A DNA stretch of 64,000 nucleotides from Halanaerobium kushneri (lineage in GTDB: Bacteria; Bacillota; Halanaerobiia; Halanaerobiales; Halanaerobiaceae), in contig NZ_FTNC01000003.1 in NCBI RefSeq assembly GCF_900156285.1, positions 1 to 64,000 of the forward strand. Direction: 5' to 3'. The position numbers were made by a program, and so were the translations under genes. The notes beneath the pieces were generated by a model. The model was not told the DNA's origin and made no database searches. It saw nothing but the letters and a program-made list of their open reading frames with translations. Shown piece after piece: positions 27,022 to 36,104 of this stretch (position 1 is its first letter; every line of letters begins with the position of its first letter).

Positions 27022-27546
27022 ATGGAAGACAAAGGGTTTTCTAATTTATTTTTTAGCATTTATAAATTTTTATTAATTTTATTAACTCTGGTAATGTTTA
27101 TTATTGTAGGAGCAAATGTTTTCAGCCGTTTTGTTTTAAACAATTCACTTGGCTGGGCAGATGAACTGTCTCGATTTATTTTTATCTGGATTTCATTTCT
27201 GGGGGCTGTACTTGCTTATAATACTGATGACCATGTTGGTTTAAATTTTGTAATAGCAAGAATTCCATCAGCAAAAGTACAGAACATAGTAAATCTTATT
27301 TCTGATATTTTAATTTTACTGGTCGTATCATTTATAACCTATTATGGCTATATAGTGGCAACTTCAGCTACCAATGTATCACCTGCTTTATATATACCAA
27401 TGAGCTATGTTTATTCGGTAGTTCCAGTTAGTGGTCTAATGATGGTAATAATTAATTTATCAAAAATCAAAAAACATATTGACTTATTTAAAGAAAATGA
27501 AAAAGAAATATCTGTTTCGGCTGAAGAATATGGAGGTGCTGAATAA
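27022..27546 (+). CDS. TRAP transporter small membrane subunit DctQ
   Basis: A 174-residue protein with four predicted membrane spans, including the family-typical stretch FSRFVLNNSLGWADELSRF followed by IFIWISFLGAVLAY. It forms the membrane complex with DctM. The ATG at 27022 follows AAGGGGAG. Its TAA shares one base with the ATG of dctM, so the two are translationally coupled. Confidence 0.9.
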   Translation: MEDKGFSNLFFSIYKFLLILLTLVMFIIVGANVFSRFVLNNSLGWADELSRFIFIWISFLGAVLAYNTDDHVGLNFVIARIPSAKVQNIVNLISDILILLVVSFITYYGYIVATSATNVSPALYIPMSYVYSVVPVSGLMMVIINLSKIKKHIDLFKENEKEISVSAEEYGGAE

Positions 27547-28835
27547 TGCTCTGGTTATTTTTAGGAACTTTATTTACTTTTGTACTGGCAGGGATACCTG
27601 TAGTATTTAGTCTGGGATTATCAAATATCGCAATTATGAATGCAATGGACCTGCCTTTTATGGTGCTTCCCTCAAAAATGATCTCCGGTATGAATAGTTT
27701 TCCACTGCTGGCGATTCCATTTTTTATGTTTGTAGGAGAGGTTATGAACCGTGGTGGAATTGCAAAAAGACTGGTTGATTTTGCGGATGCAATTGTAGGG
27801 CATATTACTGGAGGTTTAGGACATGTAAATATTCTGGCCAGTATGTTTTTTGGTGGGATTTCTGGTTCTGCGATTGCTGACACAGCTGCTATTGGTGGAT
27901 TACTGATTCCACCAATGATTAAGCAGGATTATCCAGCTGATTATTCAGCTGCTATTACTGCTTCCTCAGCTGTAATTGGAATTATTATTCCTCCCAGCAT
28001 TCCCTTTATTTTATATGGAATTATTACCAGTACTTCTATTGCCAGATTATTTTTGGCCGGTATTATTCCCGGTATTATTGTTGGGCTGGCTTTAATGATC
28101 ACAACTTATTTTACTACTAAAAAACATGGTTATGGTCATATAGTTGAGTCCGAACAGGTAGCAGAATTTACTCTGGGTAGACTCTGGAAGACATTTAAGC
28201 GGGCCTGGCTTGCTTTAACAATTCCGGTACTTGTTGTAGGTGGAATATTAGGTGGTATTTTTACTGCAACTGAAGCGGGAGTTGTGGCAGCTTTTGTGGC
28301 TTTATTACTTGGTCTTTTTGCTTATAAAGAAATTACAGTTAAAGATCTACCCGAGATCTTTTTGGCTACTGCTAAAACAACTGCAATTGTATTATTTTTA
28401 TGTGGAATGGCAATGGTAACTGCCTGGCTTTTAACAATGGCCCGAGTACCATTTACCTTATCAAATCTGCTGACTTCAATTACTAATAGTCCAATCGGAG
28501 TTTTATTAATTGCCAATGTTTTGCTATTTTTAGTAGGTTTTGTAATGGATTTAACCCCTGCAATGCTGATTTTAGCTCCGATTTTACTGCCGGTTATGGA
28601 ATCAGTTGGTGTTGATCCTGTTTATTTTGGAGTTATTATGTCGATCAACCTGGGTATTGGTTTAATTACACCTCCTGTGGGAACAGTACTTTATGTTGCA
28701 ACCGGGGTGGCTAATATAACATTAGAAGAACTTGTAAGGTCAATACTGCCCTTCTTATTTACTCTGCTGGCAGTACTGGGATTACTACTTGCTTTTCCCC
28801 AGTTAGTAATGTTTATTCCTAATTTAGTAAGTTAA
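27546..28835 (+). CDS. TRAP transporter large membrane subunit DctM
   Basis: A 429-residue permease with about twelve hydrophobic spans. Characteristic segments are FFMFVGEVMNRGGIAKRLVD, MFFGGISGSAIADTAAIGG, and IIPPSIPFILYG. It couples sodium-driven uptake of the acid bound by DctP. It overlaps dctQ by one base. The dehydratase gene follows after about 108 bases. The substrate is not shown by sequence; context points to an aldonate. Confidence 0.92.
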   Translation: MLWLFLGTLFTFVLAGIPVVFSLGLSNIAIMNAMDLPFMVLPSKMISGMNSFPLLAIPFFMFVGEVMNRGGIAKRLVDFADAIVGHITGGLGHVNILASMFFGGISGSAIADTAAIGGLLIPPMIKQDYPADYSAAITASSAVIGIIIPPSIPFILYGIITSTSIARLFLAGIIPGIIVGLALMITTYFTTKKHGYGHIVESEQVAEFTLGRLWKTFKRAWLALTIPVLVVGGILGGIFTATEAGVVAAFVALLLGLFAYKEITVKDLPEIFLATAKTTAIVLFLCGMAMVTAWLLTMARVPFTLSNLLTSITNSPIGVLLIANVLLFLVGFVMDLTPAMLILAPILLPVMESVGVDPVYFGVIMSINLGIGLITPPVGTVLYVATGVANITLEELVRSILPFLFTLLAVLGLLLAFPQLVMFIPNLVS

Positions 28836-28943
28836 TTTTAAAAATAACATAAGCTATATTACTAGCAAGATTGGTTAAATAGATTTTAATTAGTTAGAAA
28901 AAGTTAATTAAGTGTAAGTGTTTTTAATAAGGAGTTGATTTTA

Positions 28944-30662
28944 TTGCTTAGAAGTCAGGAAATTAGAAAGCAGGGTCCGGAAATTGATGCTCTGCGTATG
29001 GGAATGGACTGGAAAGCAGAAGATTTAGATAAAATGCAGATTGTAATTGCCAATACTTATGGCAATGGTCATCCAGGAAGTTTTCATCTTGATAAATATG
29101 TAAGTTTACTAAAAAAAGAATTAAAAGAGATTGATGTGATGGGCAGCAGAATGACAACCTCTGATATCTGTGATGGAATTGCCCAGGGACATGATGGGAT
29201 GAATTATTCCCTGGTTTCCAGAGAAATGATCGCTAATATGGTTGAGATTCAGGCAATGGCAGCTCCTTATGATGGGATTGCTCTTTTTTCCAGCTGTGAT
29301 AAGTCGGTGCCTGCACATTTAATGTCGATAATGAGACTTGATTTACCTGCGGTTCATATACCGGGTGGCTCTATGGCTCCGGGACCAGATGGTTTGACTT
29401 TAGAAATGATCGGAACTTATTCTGCTGAGCTGCAGCGGGGTGAAATTACAGAAGAGGAATTTAAAGAATATCAGTATTCAGCCTGTCCCAGCTGTGGAGC
29501 CTGTCAGTTTATGGGAACAGCTTCTACAATGCAGCTAATGGCGGAAGCTTTAGGTCTTGCTTTACCGGGGGCAGCATTAATACCTTCAACAAGCCAGGCA
29601 CTGTCAGAAATGACAAAAGAGGCAGGACATTATTTAGTTGAGCTGGTCAAAAAAGGTCTGAAACCATCGGATATTATTAGCCGTAAATCATTTGAGAATG
29701 CAATAATGATTCATGCTGCTATCGGAGGTTCTACTAATGCCTTACTCCATCTGCCGGCAATTGCGCACGAATTTGGAATTGAAATTGAACTGGATGAGTT
29801 TGATGAGATCCACCGTAAAATTCCCTTTATTGCCAATGTCAAGACCAGTGGTCAATATCCAACCCACTATTTCTGGTATGCAGGTGGTCTGCCTGCAGTA
29901 ATGAAGGAGCTAAAAGATTACCTACATCTTGACCAGATGACTATTACTGGAAAGACTTTGGGAGAGAATCTTGCAGAACTGGAGAGATTCAGCTATTTAG
30001 AATATATGGAAAGTGAAGCACCTGCTAATCTGCCTGATGATGTAATTTATCCTGCAGCAGAACCAATTAATAACGAAGGTTCACTGGCTGTGCTCAAGGG
30101 TAATCTGGCACCAATGGGGGCGGTTGTAAAACATTCAGCCGTTGAACCGGAAATGCATAAATTTAAAGGTAAAATTAAAGCCTTTGACACGGAAGAGGAT
30201 GCTATGGAAGCAGTTCTTTCTGGTGATATTGTCTCAGGTGATGCAGTAATTATCCGTTATGAAGGACCCAAAGGGACTGGAATGCCTGAAATGTTCTACA
30301 CCAGTGAGGCGATAGCTTCTGATGAAGTTTTAAATACTTCTACGGCCTTAATCACAGATGGCCGTTACTCGGGAGCTACCCGGGGGCCAGCAATTGGACA
30401 TGTTTCTCCCGAGGCAGTAGATGGAGGCCCCATTGCTCTGGTTGAAGATGGAGACCTGATAGAAATTAATATTCCAGAACGGAGTTTAAATATTATTGGA
30501 ATAGCGGGTGAGGAAAAATCTGCCGCAGAAATTGAGCAGGTACTGGCCCGGAGAAAAGAGAAGTGGGTTAAACCTGAACTAAAGTTTAATAGTGGAACTC
30601 TGGGGCTTTATGTCCGGCACGCAGTTCCAGCTGCTAAAGGTGCCTATATTGGTATGGACTAA
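28944..30662 (+). CDS. IlvD/Edd-family sugar-acid dehydratase
   Basis: A 572-residue iron-sulfur dehydratase of the dihydroxy-acid dehydratase/6-phosphogluconate dehydratase superfamily. Likely cluster cysteines lie in FSSCDKSVP (C118) and CPSCGAC (C181, C184, C187). The C-terminal half has TDGRYSGATRGPAIGHVSPE, typical of the family. The usual early PCN cysteine of [2Fe-2S] members is absent (HPGSFHL at 43-49), as in Edd-like members, so the cluster type is uncertain. TTG at 28944 is preferred over TTG at 28935, which abuts AAGGAG. It likely dehydrates an aldonate different from that of DgoD; the exact substrate is unknown. Biosynthetic IlvD is less likely given the neighbours. Confidence 0.8.
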   Translation: MLRSQEIRKQGPEIDALRMGMDWKAEDLDKMQIVIANTYGNGHPGSFHLDKYVSLLKKELKEIDVMGSRMTTSDICDGIAQGHDGMNYSLVSREMIANMVEIQAMAAPYDGIALFSSCDKSVPAHLMSIMRLDLPAVHIPGGSMAPGPDGLTLEMIGTYSAELQRGEITEEEFKEYQYSACPSCGACQFMGTASTMQLMAEALGLALPGAALIPSTSQALSEMTKEAGHYLVELVKKGLKPSDIISRKSFENAIMIHAAIGGSTNALLHLPAIAHEFGIEIELDEFDEIHRKIPFIANVKTSGQYPTHYFWYAGGLPAVMKELKDYLHLDQMTITGKTLGENLAELERFSYLEYMESEAPANLPDDVIYPAAEPINNEGSLAVLKGNLAPMGAVVKHSAVEPEMHKFKGKIKAFDTEEDAMEAVLSGDIVSGDAVIIRYEGPKGTGMPEMFYTSEAIASDEVLNTSTALITDGRYSGATRGPAIGHVSPEAVDGGPIALVEDGDLIEINIPERSLNIIGIAGEEKSAAEIEQVLARRKEKWVKPELKFNSGTLGLYVRHAVPAAKGAYIGMD

Positions 30663-30722
30663 TAAATATTTTGGTTTGGACAGAAAATTAACTATAAATC
30701 ATTTTGCTATGAGGTGAAAAAG

Positions 30723-31832
30723 ATGACTAAAAAAGTTAAATTAGATCCCCAGACGGCTTATCTGCAGGCGGCTCCAGCACAGTATATCAATGAAAAAGGA
30801 ATTCTGAAAAAAGCTGGCGCCTATGTCAGTGAATGGGGAGAGAGAGTTTTAATTACTGGTGGTGTGAGGGCACTTAGAGCTGCCGAGGAAGATTTAACAG
30901 CTTCTTTAGACGAATATGGTATCTACTGGGAGAAGAATGTTTTTAAGGGTGAGGTTTCTCAGTCTAATATGGAGATTATCAAAGAAAAAGCAGAAAAGAT
31001 GAAGGCTGATTTGATTATTGGAGTTGGTGGTGGTAAAGCAATTGATACTGCCAAAGCAGCTGCCGAAGATCTCAGACTTCCAGTTGCAGCTGTGCCGACA
31101 ATTGCAGCTACCTGTGCGGCAGGTTCAGCCTTTGCTGTTGTTTATACAGAAGATGGTCAGTTTGAAAGAGATTATTTTATGACTCAGAATCCGAGACTGG
31201 TAATGGTTGATCCTGAGATTATTGCTGAGGCACCTGCTAAATATTTAAAGTCGGGAATTTTAGATTCTTTAGCAAAATGGTATGAGGGTAAAGCAGTAGA
31301 AAGTGGAATAGAAAATCCCAGTCTGGAAACTGTTGTAGCTATGAATCTGGCAGAAATATTATATAATAAAATGCGAGCAGAGGCGATTACAGCCGTCGAA
31401 CAGTGTGAAAATAATGACTTGGGTCCGGAGTTAAAGGAAGTTATTGATCTAAATATTTATCTAACTACAATTATTCAGAGTCTGGGCCAGAATACTTCTC
31501 GAGGAGCAGCTGCACATGGTATTCACAACGGAATGACAGCACTGGCTGAATCCCACGAATTACTACACGGGTTAAAAGTAGGTTATGGAATTATTGTACA
31601 GCTTTATCTGGAGGAAAAGGATCAGGACTATATAGATGATGTGATTGAGTTTTTTAATCAGCTTGGTTTGGTTCCTTCCTTTAAAGGTCTGGGACTTCCG
31701 TTTACCGAGGAAAATCTTGCGAAAATAGCAGCTAAATCTGTCAATGATACAGTAATGCTCAAGATGCCCATTAAAGTAACCGAAGAGATGATAATTGAGG
31801 CTATGCAGAAGGTAGAAAAAAAGGTAAATTAG
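30723..31832 (+). CDS. Iron-containing alcohol dehydrogenase, glycerol dehydrogenase-like
   Basis: A 369-residue NAD(P)-dependent dehydrogenase of the GldA-like branch. It has the dinucleotide-binding GVGGGKAIDTAKAAA (about residues 100-114), PTIAATCAAGS, and the metal ligands Asp in SGILDSLAKW and His in AAAHGIHNGM and ELLHGLKVGYG. Glycerol dehydrogenases oxidise polyols to ketones; in this locus it may reduce or oxidise a sugar-acid product. ATG at 30723 is chosen because GAGGTG lies seven bases upstream; the frame opens at 30714. It ends the locus, followed by a strong terminator. Confidence 0.8.
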   Translation: MTKKVKLDPQTAYLQAAPAQYINEKGILKKAGAYVSEWGERVLITGGVRALRAAEEDLTASLDEYGIYWEKNVFKGEVSQSNMEIIKEKAEKMKADLIIGVGGGKAIDTAKAAAEDLRLPVAAVPTIAATCAAGSAFAVVYTEDGQFERDYFMTQNPRLVMVDPEIIAEAPAKYLKSGILDSLAKWYEGKAVESGIENPSLETVVAMNLAEILYNKMRAEAITAVEQCENNDLGPELKEVIDLNIYLTTIIQSLGQNTSRGAAAHGIHNGMTALAESHELLHGLKVGYGIIVQLYLEEKDQDYIDDVIEFFNQLGLVPSFKGLGLPFTEENLAKIAAKSVNDTVMLKMPIKVTEEMIIEAMQKVEKKVN

Positions 31833-31902
31833 TAAGATTAAAAAAACGAAGTTGAAAAAGCTATAAATTATTTAAATTTCTCCCTCCGAGGAATTAACAT
31901 TA

Positions 31903-31926
31903 AAGCCAGCCCATTTGGGCTGGCTT
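31903..31926. terminator. Terminator shared by the dehydrogenase gene and cheR
   Basis: AAGCCAGCCC (31903-31912) pairs perfectly with GGGCTGGCTT (31917-31926), followed by ATTATTTT. The flanking genes converge here. Confidence 0.8.
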
Positions 31927-31936
31927 ATTATTTTAG

Positions 31937-32728
31937 TCAGGATAATCCTTCGTATTTATAAAAAGACTGGAAGATTTTATCCAGACCATACTTTTCAGGT
32001 GAAAATATATATTCGGTGTTGCCGAGGAAAAAATAACCGCCTGGATTTAAGACCGAAGTAAACTTTTTAATCAGCTCGTCTTTCATGTCTTTGGTTAAAT
32101 AAATAAAGAAATTGCGGCTTAAAATTAAATCCCAGTCGTTTTTAAAACGAGCATTGATTAAATCCTTCTGCTCGAAATTTACCATTCTTTTGATTTCAGA
32201 ACTGAGAGCATAAGTTTTGCCATCACTGCTTTCTTTAAAATATCTCTTTAAAAGTTTATCGGAAACATTTTTAAGAGAGTTTTCCTTATATTCAGCTCTG
32301 CGGGCGGTATCCAGAATTGTGTGATCTAAATCTGTAGCATAAATTTCAAATTTAGATGGTCTGATCCCCATCTCCTTTAAAATAATGGCCAGAGTATATG
32401 GTTCCGAACCATTAGAACAGGGAGCACTCCAGATTTTAACTTTTTCATTTGTTTCAAATAATTTTGGAAAAACATCTGACTTTAAAAACTCAAAATTTTC
32501 CGGATTGCGAAAAAACTCCGAGGTGTTAATGGTAAAATGGTTTAAATATGCATCTTTAAATTCCCCATCATTTTTGATTAAGTTAATACACTGATCAAAA
32601 TCATCAACCTGATATCGGCGCATCAGGCTCTTAGTCCTTCGCTCAACTCGATCTAGTTTATAGCCATCTAAATCAATATTTAAAATTTCCTTAGCCTGAT
32701 CTTTAAATTCTGTAAAAGTAATAGCCAT
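31937..32728 (-). CDS. cheR: Chemotaxis protein methyltransferase CheR
   Basis: A 263-residue S-adenosylmethionine-dependent methyltransferase that methylates glutamates of chemoreceptors. It has the N-terminal helical domain, then NTSEFFRNPENF, the SAM-binding region IWSAPCSNGSEPYTLA, and LSRNFFIYLTKDM (the SRN(V/F)(L/F)IY motif). It lies five bases downstream of cheB on the same strand, so the receptor methylase and methylesterase are one operon. Substrate receptors include the one at 55760-57469. Confidence 0.95.
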   Translation of the reverse strand: MAITFTEFKDQAKEILNIDLDGYKLDRVERRTKSLMRRYQVDDFDQCINLIKNDGEFKDAYLNHFTINTSEFFRNPENFEFLKSDVFPKLFETNEKVKIWSAPCSNGSEPYTLAIILKEMGIRPSKFEIYATDLDHTILDTARRAEYKENSLKNVSDKLLKRYFKESSDGKTYALSSEIKRMVNFEQKDLINARFKNDWDLILSRNFFIYLTKDMKDELIKKFTSVLNPGGYFFLGNTEYIFSPEKYGLDKIFQSFYKYEGLS

Positions 32729-32733
32729 TAAAT

Positions 32734-33744
32734 TTATCCCTCCACGATTTCTGTAATTCTCCTGCCAATTTCATCTATTCTTTTAATTTCATGATAAGCA
32801 CCAGCCTTTGCCGCAGCTGAAGGCATGCCATAAACAAGTGCAGTCTCTTTAGATTCTATTATACCATATCCACCCTGGTTTACAATGGCAGACATTCCTT
32901 CTGCTCCATCATGACCCATTCCGGTTAAAATAACTCCCAGGAGTCTATCTCCACTGAAGTTTTCAGCAATACTTTTCATCATATAGTCCACACAGGGTCG
33001 AACACCGTGCAGTCTGTCTTTCTGATTCAATTTAACTTTTCCCTGAGCGTCAATTTCTAAATGATAATCTCCAGGAGCTAAAAGTCCATGACCGGGTTTA
33101 AGCTGGTCGCCAGCTTCTGCCTCTTTAATTTTAAGGCCAGAAATATTATTCAATCTTTCAGCTAGAGTTTCTGTAAATCCCGCCGGCATATGCTGTACTA
33201 TCACAAAAGCAGCCGGAGAATTTTTTCCGATATCTGCAAACAGCTTATTTAAAGCTCGCGGTCCTCCCGAAGAGGAGCCAACTGCCACAATCGGAAAACC
33301 TCGATTTTTTTTGATAACTTTTTTCTTAGCCTTCTTATTTGTTATTCTGCCTTTAGAATCAGCAGCAGCCTTCAATTTAAGCAGCAGTTCTTCTTTGATT
33401 GAGTCAATATTTAAAGAAATAGAGCCTGAAGGTTTGGGGATGAAGTCAAAAGCACCCAGCTCCAGTGCTCTAAATACTGTTTCGCGATTATCCAGAGCAC
33501 TGACCATAATTACAGGTATTTCGGGATATTTTTCTTTAACAATTTCTAAGGTTTCAAGGCCGTTAAGTTCAGGCATTTCAACATCCAGCATCAAAAGATC
33601 TATATCAATTTTTTTGAGTTTGCGCAGAGCATCTTTACCGTTATAGGCAGTGGCCGCAACTTTGAGTTCTGCATCTTTTTCAATAGTATCCGAAAAAATT
33701 TTTCTCATAAAAGCGGAATCATCACAGATTAAAACTTTGAGCAT
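32734..33744 (-). CDS. cheB: Chemotaxis response regulator/methylesterase CheB
   Basis: A 336-residue two-domain protein. The receiver domain (about 1-120) has CDDS and the phospho-acceptor Asp in LLMLDVEMPELNGLE. A lysine-rich linker follows. The methylesterase domain (about 150-335) has the catalytic Ser in VGSSSGGPRAL, His in VIVQHMPAGFT and Asp in GMGHDGAEG. It demethylates or deamidates chemoreceptors. The ATG at 33744 follows GGGAGG. A TTGACA-17-TAATTA promoter-like pair lies upstream on the minus strand (33864 down to 33836). Confidence 0.95.
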   Translation of the reverse strand: MLKVLICDDSAFMRKIFSDTIEKDAELKVAATAYNGKDALRKLKKIDIDLLMLDVEMPELNGLETLEIVKEKYPEIPVIMVSALDNRETVFRALELGAFDFIPKPSGSISLNIDSIKEELLLKLKAAADSKGRITNKKAKKKVIKKNRGFPIVAVGSSSGGPRALNKLFADIGKNSPAAFVIVQHMPAGFTETLAERLNNISGLKIKEAEAGDQLKPGHGLLAPGDYHLEIDAQGKVKLNQKDRLHGVRPCVDYMMKSIAENFSGDRLLGVILTGMGHDGAEGMSAIVNQGGYGIIESKETALVYGMPSAAAKAGAYHEIKRIDEIGRRITEIVEG

Positions 33745-33980
33745 GATTTTAACCTCCCTTATTATCTCTGTCTCTAATTTATATATTCTTTGTTTGCCCT
33801 AAAAAACCTCTTTAAATATCTGATTATTATCCTAATAATTATCGAATTTTGCTCAATCTGTCAAAAAATGTCTCAAAATATCTGGAGCCTCAAATGACTC
33901 TATGTTATAATATAGATAAAGAAACTTTAAAAGTAACTCTTTAATCAATTTTTATAAAAATGTTAACAGGAGTGAGACTC

Positions 33981-34385
33981 ATGGAGCTTATAAATTGTAA
34001 AGAATGTGGTAAGTTGTTTTCTTCAGGTGGACAGAAAGTCTGTCCTGATTGTCGTCAGAGTGAAGAGGAAAAGTTTGAGCTGGTCAAGGAATATCTCTGG
34101 GAAAATCCTAATTCAACGGTTAAAAAAGTCTCAGAGGATACTGGAGTAGAAAAAGAATTAATTATTAAGTTTATGCGGGAAGACAGACTGGCTGCTGAGG
34201 GGCTGCTGGTTGACTACAGCCTGAAGTGTAAGCGCTGTGGAACTGAAATTCAGTCGGGACTCTTTTGTTCAAGCTGTCGTTCCAAGATGATTAGTGACTT
34301 TAATCAGGGTTCTGAGCCAGAGGAAGAAAAGAAAAAAAGCAGTCAGGAAATGTTTTTAAAGGAACGTTTCAAAAGGAATAATTAG
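33981..34385 (+). CDS. YvyF-like flagellar operon protein (zinc-ribbon/HTH)
   Basis: A 134-residue protein with an N-terminal CxxC...CxxC pair (NCKECGKLF, KVCPDC), a central helix-turn-helix-like region (STVKKVSEDTGVEKELIIKF) and a second zinc-ribbon pair (LKCKRCGTEI, LFCSSC). This matches the YvyF/TIGR03826 family, found beside flgM in Bacillus. Here flgM is 26 kb away, and the neighbour is divergently transcribed cheBR. ATG at 33981 follows AGGAGTGAG; the frame opens at 33960. Function is not established; motility gene control is the usual guess. Confidence 0.8.
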   Translation: MELINCKECGKLFSSGGQKVCPDCRQSEEEKFELVKEYLWENPNSTVKKVSEDTGVEKELIIKFMREDRLAAEGLLVDYSLKCKRCGTEIQSGLFCSSCRSKMISDFNQGSEPEEEKKKSSQEMFLKERFKRNN

Positions 34386-34454
34386 TTAAAATAATGAATG
34401 AAAAATTAAAGGACAAATAATCTGCTTTCTATTTAAGATTAAAATATTAGTTTA

Positions 34455-34504
34455 AAAATGCCAGGCTGAATGATCAGAGTTGATATTTTCAGTCTGACAT
34501 TTTT
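34455..34504 (+). terminator. Terminator after the YvyF-like gene
   Basis: A long stem, AAAATGCCAGGCTGAA (34455-34470) against TTCAGTCTGACATTTT (34488-34503) with one mismatch and one G-U, ends in a T-run. The remaining 34505-34713 is AT-rich with a TATAAT-like -10 near 34551 and nothing else I can name. Confidence 0.7.
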
Positions 34505-34713
34505 GAGAAAGAATTTTCAAAATAATCTTTTAATTTAGTGAGGATATGATATAATAATAGTTGAAGTCGGATTTTTTTGTCTGAATTCTAATTCGATTTA
34601 GTTAAGTTAAAAAAGGAAAATGAGTTCAGTGGAGGTGGTAGCTGGATAGTATAAATTAGATTCTGTTTTCAACATTTGTTAAAGTCTGAATACAAAAATA
34701 AGGAGGACAAAAA

Positions 34714-35973
34714 ATGTTATTGAAAAAAAGTGCTGTGTTGAGTGTTCTGGTTATGGTGGCTTTGCTTTTTGTCTTCAGTTTTTCAGCTCTGGCTCAAGAA
34801 GGAGAAGTTGAAATTTTTAGCTGGTGGACCGGTGGTGGAGAAGAAGAAGGTCTAAATGCTTTAATTGAACTTTTCAATGAACAATATCCTGATGTTGAAG
34901 TGATTAACGCTACAGTTGCAGGTGGTGCAGGTTCTAATGCTAAGGCTGTACTAAAAACCAGAATGGTTGGGGGTAATCCTCCAGACTCATTCCAGGTACA
35001 TGGTGGTGCAGAACTGGTTGATACTTATGTTGAAACCGGTATGATGGAACCAATTACCGGCCTGCTGGAAGAATGGGGAGTAAAAGACAAATTTAATCAG
35101 CAGATTTTAGAAATGTCTTCTTATGAAGGCGAATATTATTCTATTCCTGTTAATGTTCACCGCTCAAATATTATGTTTTATAACAATCAGGTACTTTCCG
35201 AAAACAATGTTGAACCTCCAACAGATCTAGCAAGCTTTAAAGAAGCTCTGGCTAAGCTGGATGAAGCTGGTGTAGTTCCACTGGCACTTGGTGATACTAA
35301 TAAGTGGCCTGCCGGTCAAATTTTTGAAACATTATTGGTAGCTACTTTAGGTCCTGATGGCTATAATGGTCTCTGGGATGGCTCTACAGCACCAGATGAT
35401 CCTGCAGTCAGAGAAGCACTAGTTCACTTTAAAGATATTATGCAGTATGTAAATGAAGATCACTCTGCTCTTACCTGGCAGGATGCTACTCAACTGGTAA
35501 ATGAGGGAGAAGCAGGATTTAATATTATGGGTGACTGGGCAGAAGGTTATCTTAAAACATTAGGCTGGACTCCCGGTGAAGAATTTGGCTGGACACCTGT
35601 GCCAGGCTCAGAAGGAACTTTTATAGTTGTAACTGATACCTTTGGTCTGCCAAAAGGTGCTCCTCATCCAGAAAACGCTAAGAAATGGTTGAAAATTATT
35701 TCCTCTAAAGCAGGTCAGGATACATTTAACCCAATTAAGGGTTCAATTCCTGCTCGTTTAGATGCTGATAAGAGTAAATATGATCCTTATTTAACAAGTG
35801 CAATGGAAGATTTTGCAAGTGATACTCTGGCACCTTCTATTGTTCACGGTTCTGCTGCTCCAGAAGGATTTATTACAGCAATGAATGATACAATTAACTC
35901 CTTTATTACAACTGGAGATGTTGATCAGGCATTTAAAAGCTTCCAGCAGAATTATGAGGAATATGTTCAGTAA
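34714..35973 (+). CDS. ABC transporter sugar-binding protein (glucose/mannose-type)
   Basis: A 419-residue family-1 solute-binding protein with a signal peptide (residues 1-28, ending FSALAQEG). The mature region EIFSWWTGGGEEEGLNAL and later WAEGYLK and DTFGLPKGA resemble glucose/mannose-type binding proteins of Thermus-like importers rather than the UgpB type found earlier in the window. ATG at 34714 follows AAGGAGG. Permeases follow in the same direction; the ATPase is missing. The GalT and Gfo/Idh/MocA genes downstream suggest a galactose-containing or derivatised sugar. Confidence 0.85.
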   Translation: MLLKKSAVLSVLVMVALLFVFSFSALAQEGEVEIFSWWTGGGEEEGLNALIELFNEQYPDVEVINATVAGGAGSNAKAVLKTRMVGGNPPDSFQVHGGAELVDTYVETGMMEPITGLLEEWGVKDKFNQQILEMSSYEGEYYSIPVNVHRSNIMFYNNQVLSENNVEPPTDLASFKEALAKLDEAGVVPLALGDTNKWPAGQIFETLLVATLGPDGYNGLWDGSTAPDDPAVREALVHFKDIMQYVNEDHSALTWQDATQLVNEGEAGFNIMGDWAEGYLKTLGWTPGEEFGWTPVPGSEGTFIVVTDTFGLPKGAPHPENAKKWLKIISSKAGQDTFNPIKGSIPARLDADKSKYDPYLTSAMEDFASDTLAPSIVHGSAAPEGFITAMNDTINSFITTGDVDQAFKSFQQNYEEYVQ

Positions 35974-36052
35974 TTGATCTAGATTTATTTTAGATCTGGT
36001 TAAAATTGAGGTACTGATGCAGTAAACTATTTCGGTAGGGAATGCAATATCT

Positions 36053-36078
36053 CCCCTCCTGTAAATTTTCAGGAGGGG
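36053..36078 (+). terminator. Intercistronic attenuating hairpin after the sugar-binding-protein gene
   Basis: CCCCTCCTG (36053-36061) pairs perfectly with CAGGAGGGG (36070-36078), followed by AAGATTTATTTT. It lies between binding protein and first permease. Confidence 0.7.
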
Positions 36079-36104
36079 AAGATTTATTTTATGGAGTGAT
36101 AGCT

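Noticed and set aside
28944-30662. Biosynthetic dihydroxy-acid dehydratase (ilvD)
   Set aside because: No other branched-chain amino acid genes are nearby, the first cluster cysteine differs, and the neighbours are sugar-acid genes.
34617-34650. A nine-codon ATG frame (MSSVEVVAG) in the leader of the sugar-binding-protein gene
   Set aside because: It has only a weak ribosome site and no sequence pattern of an attenuator peptide.
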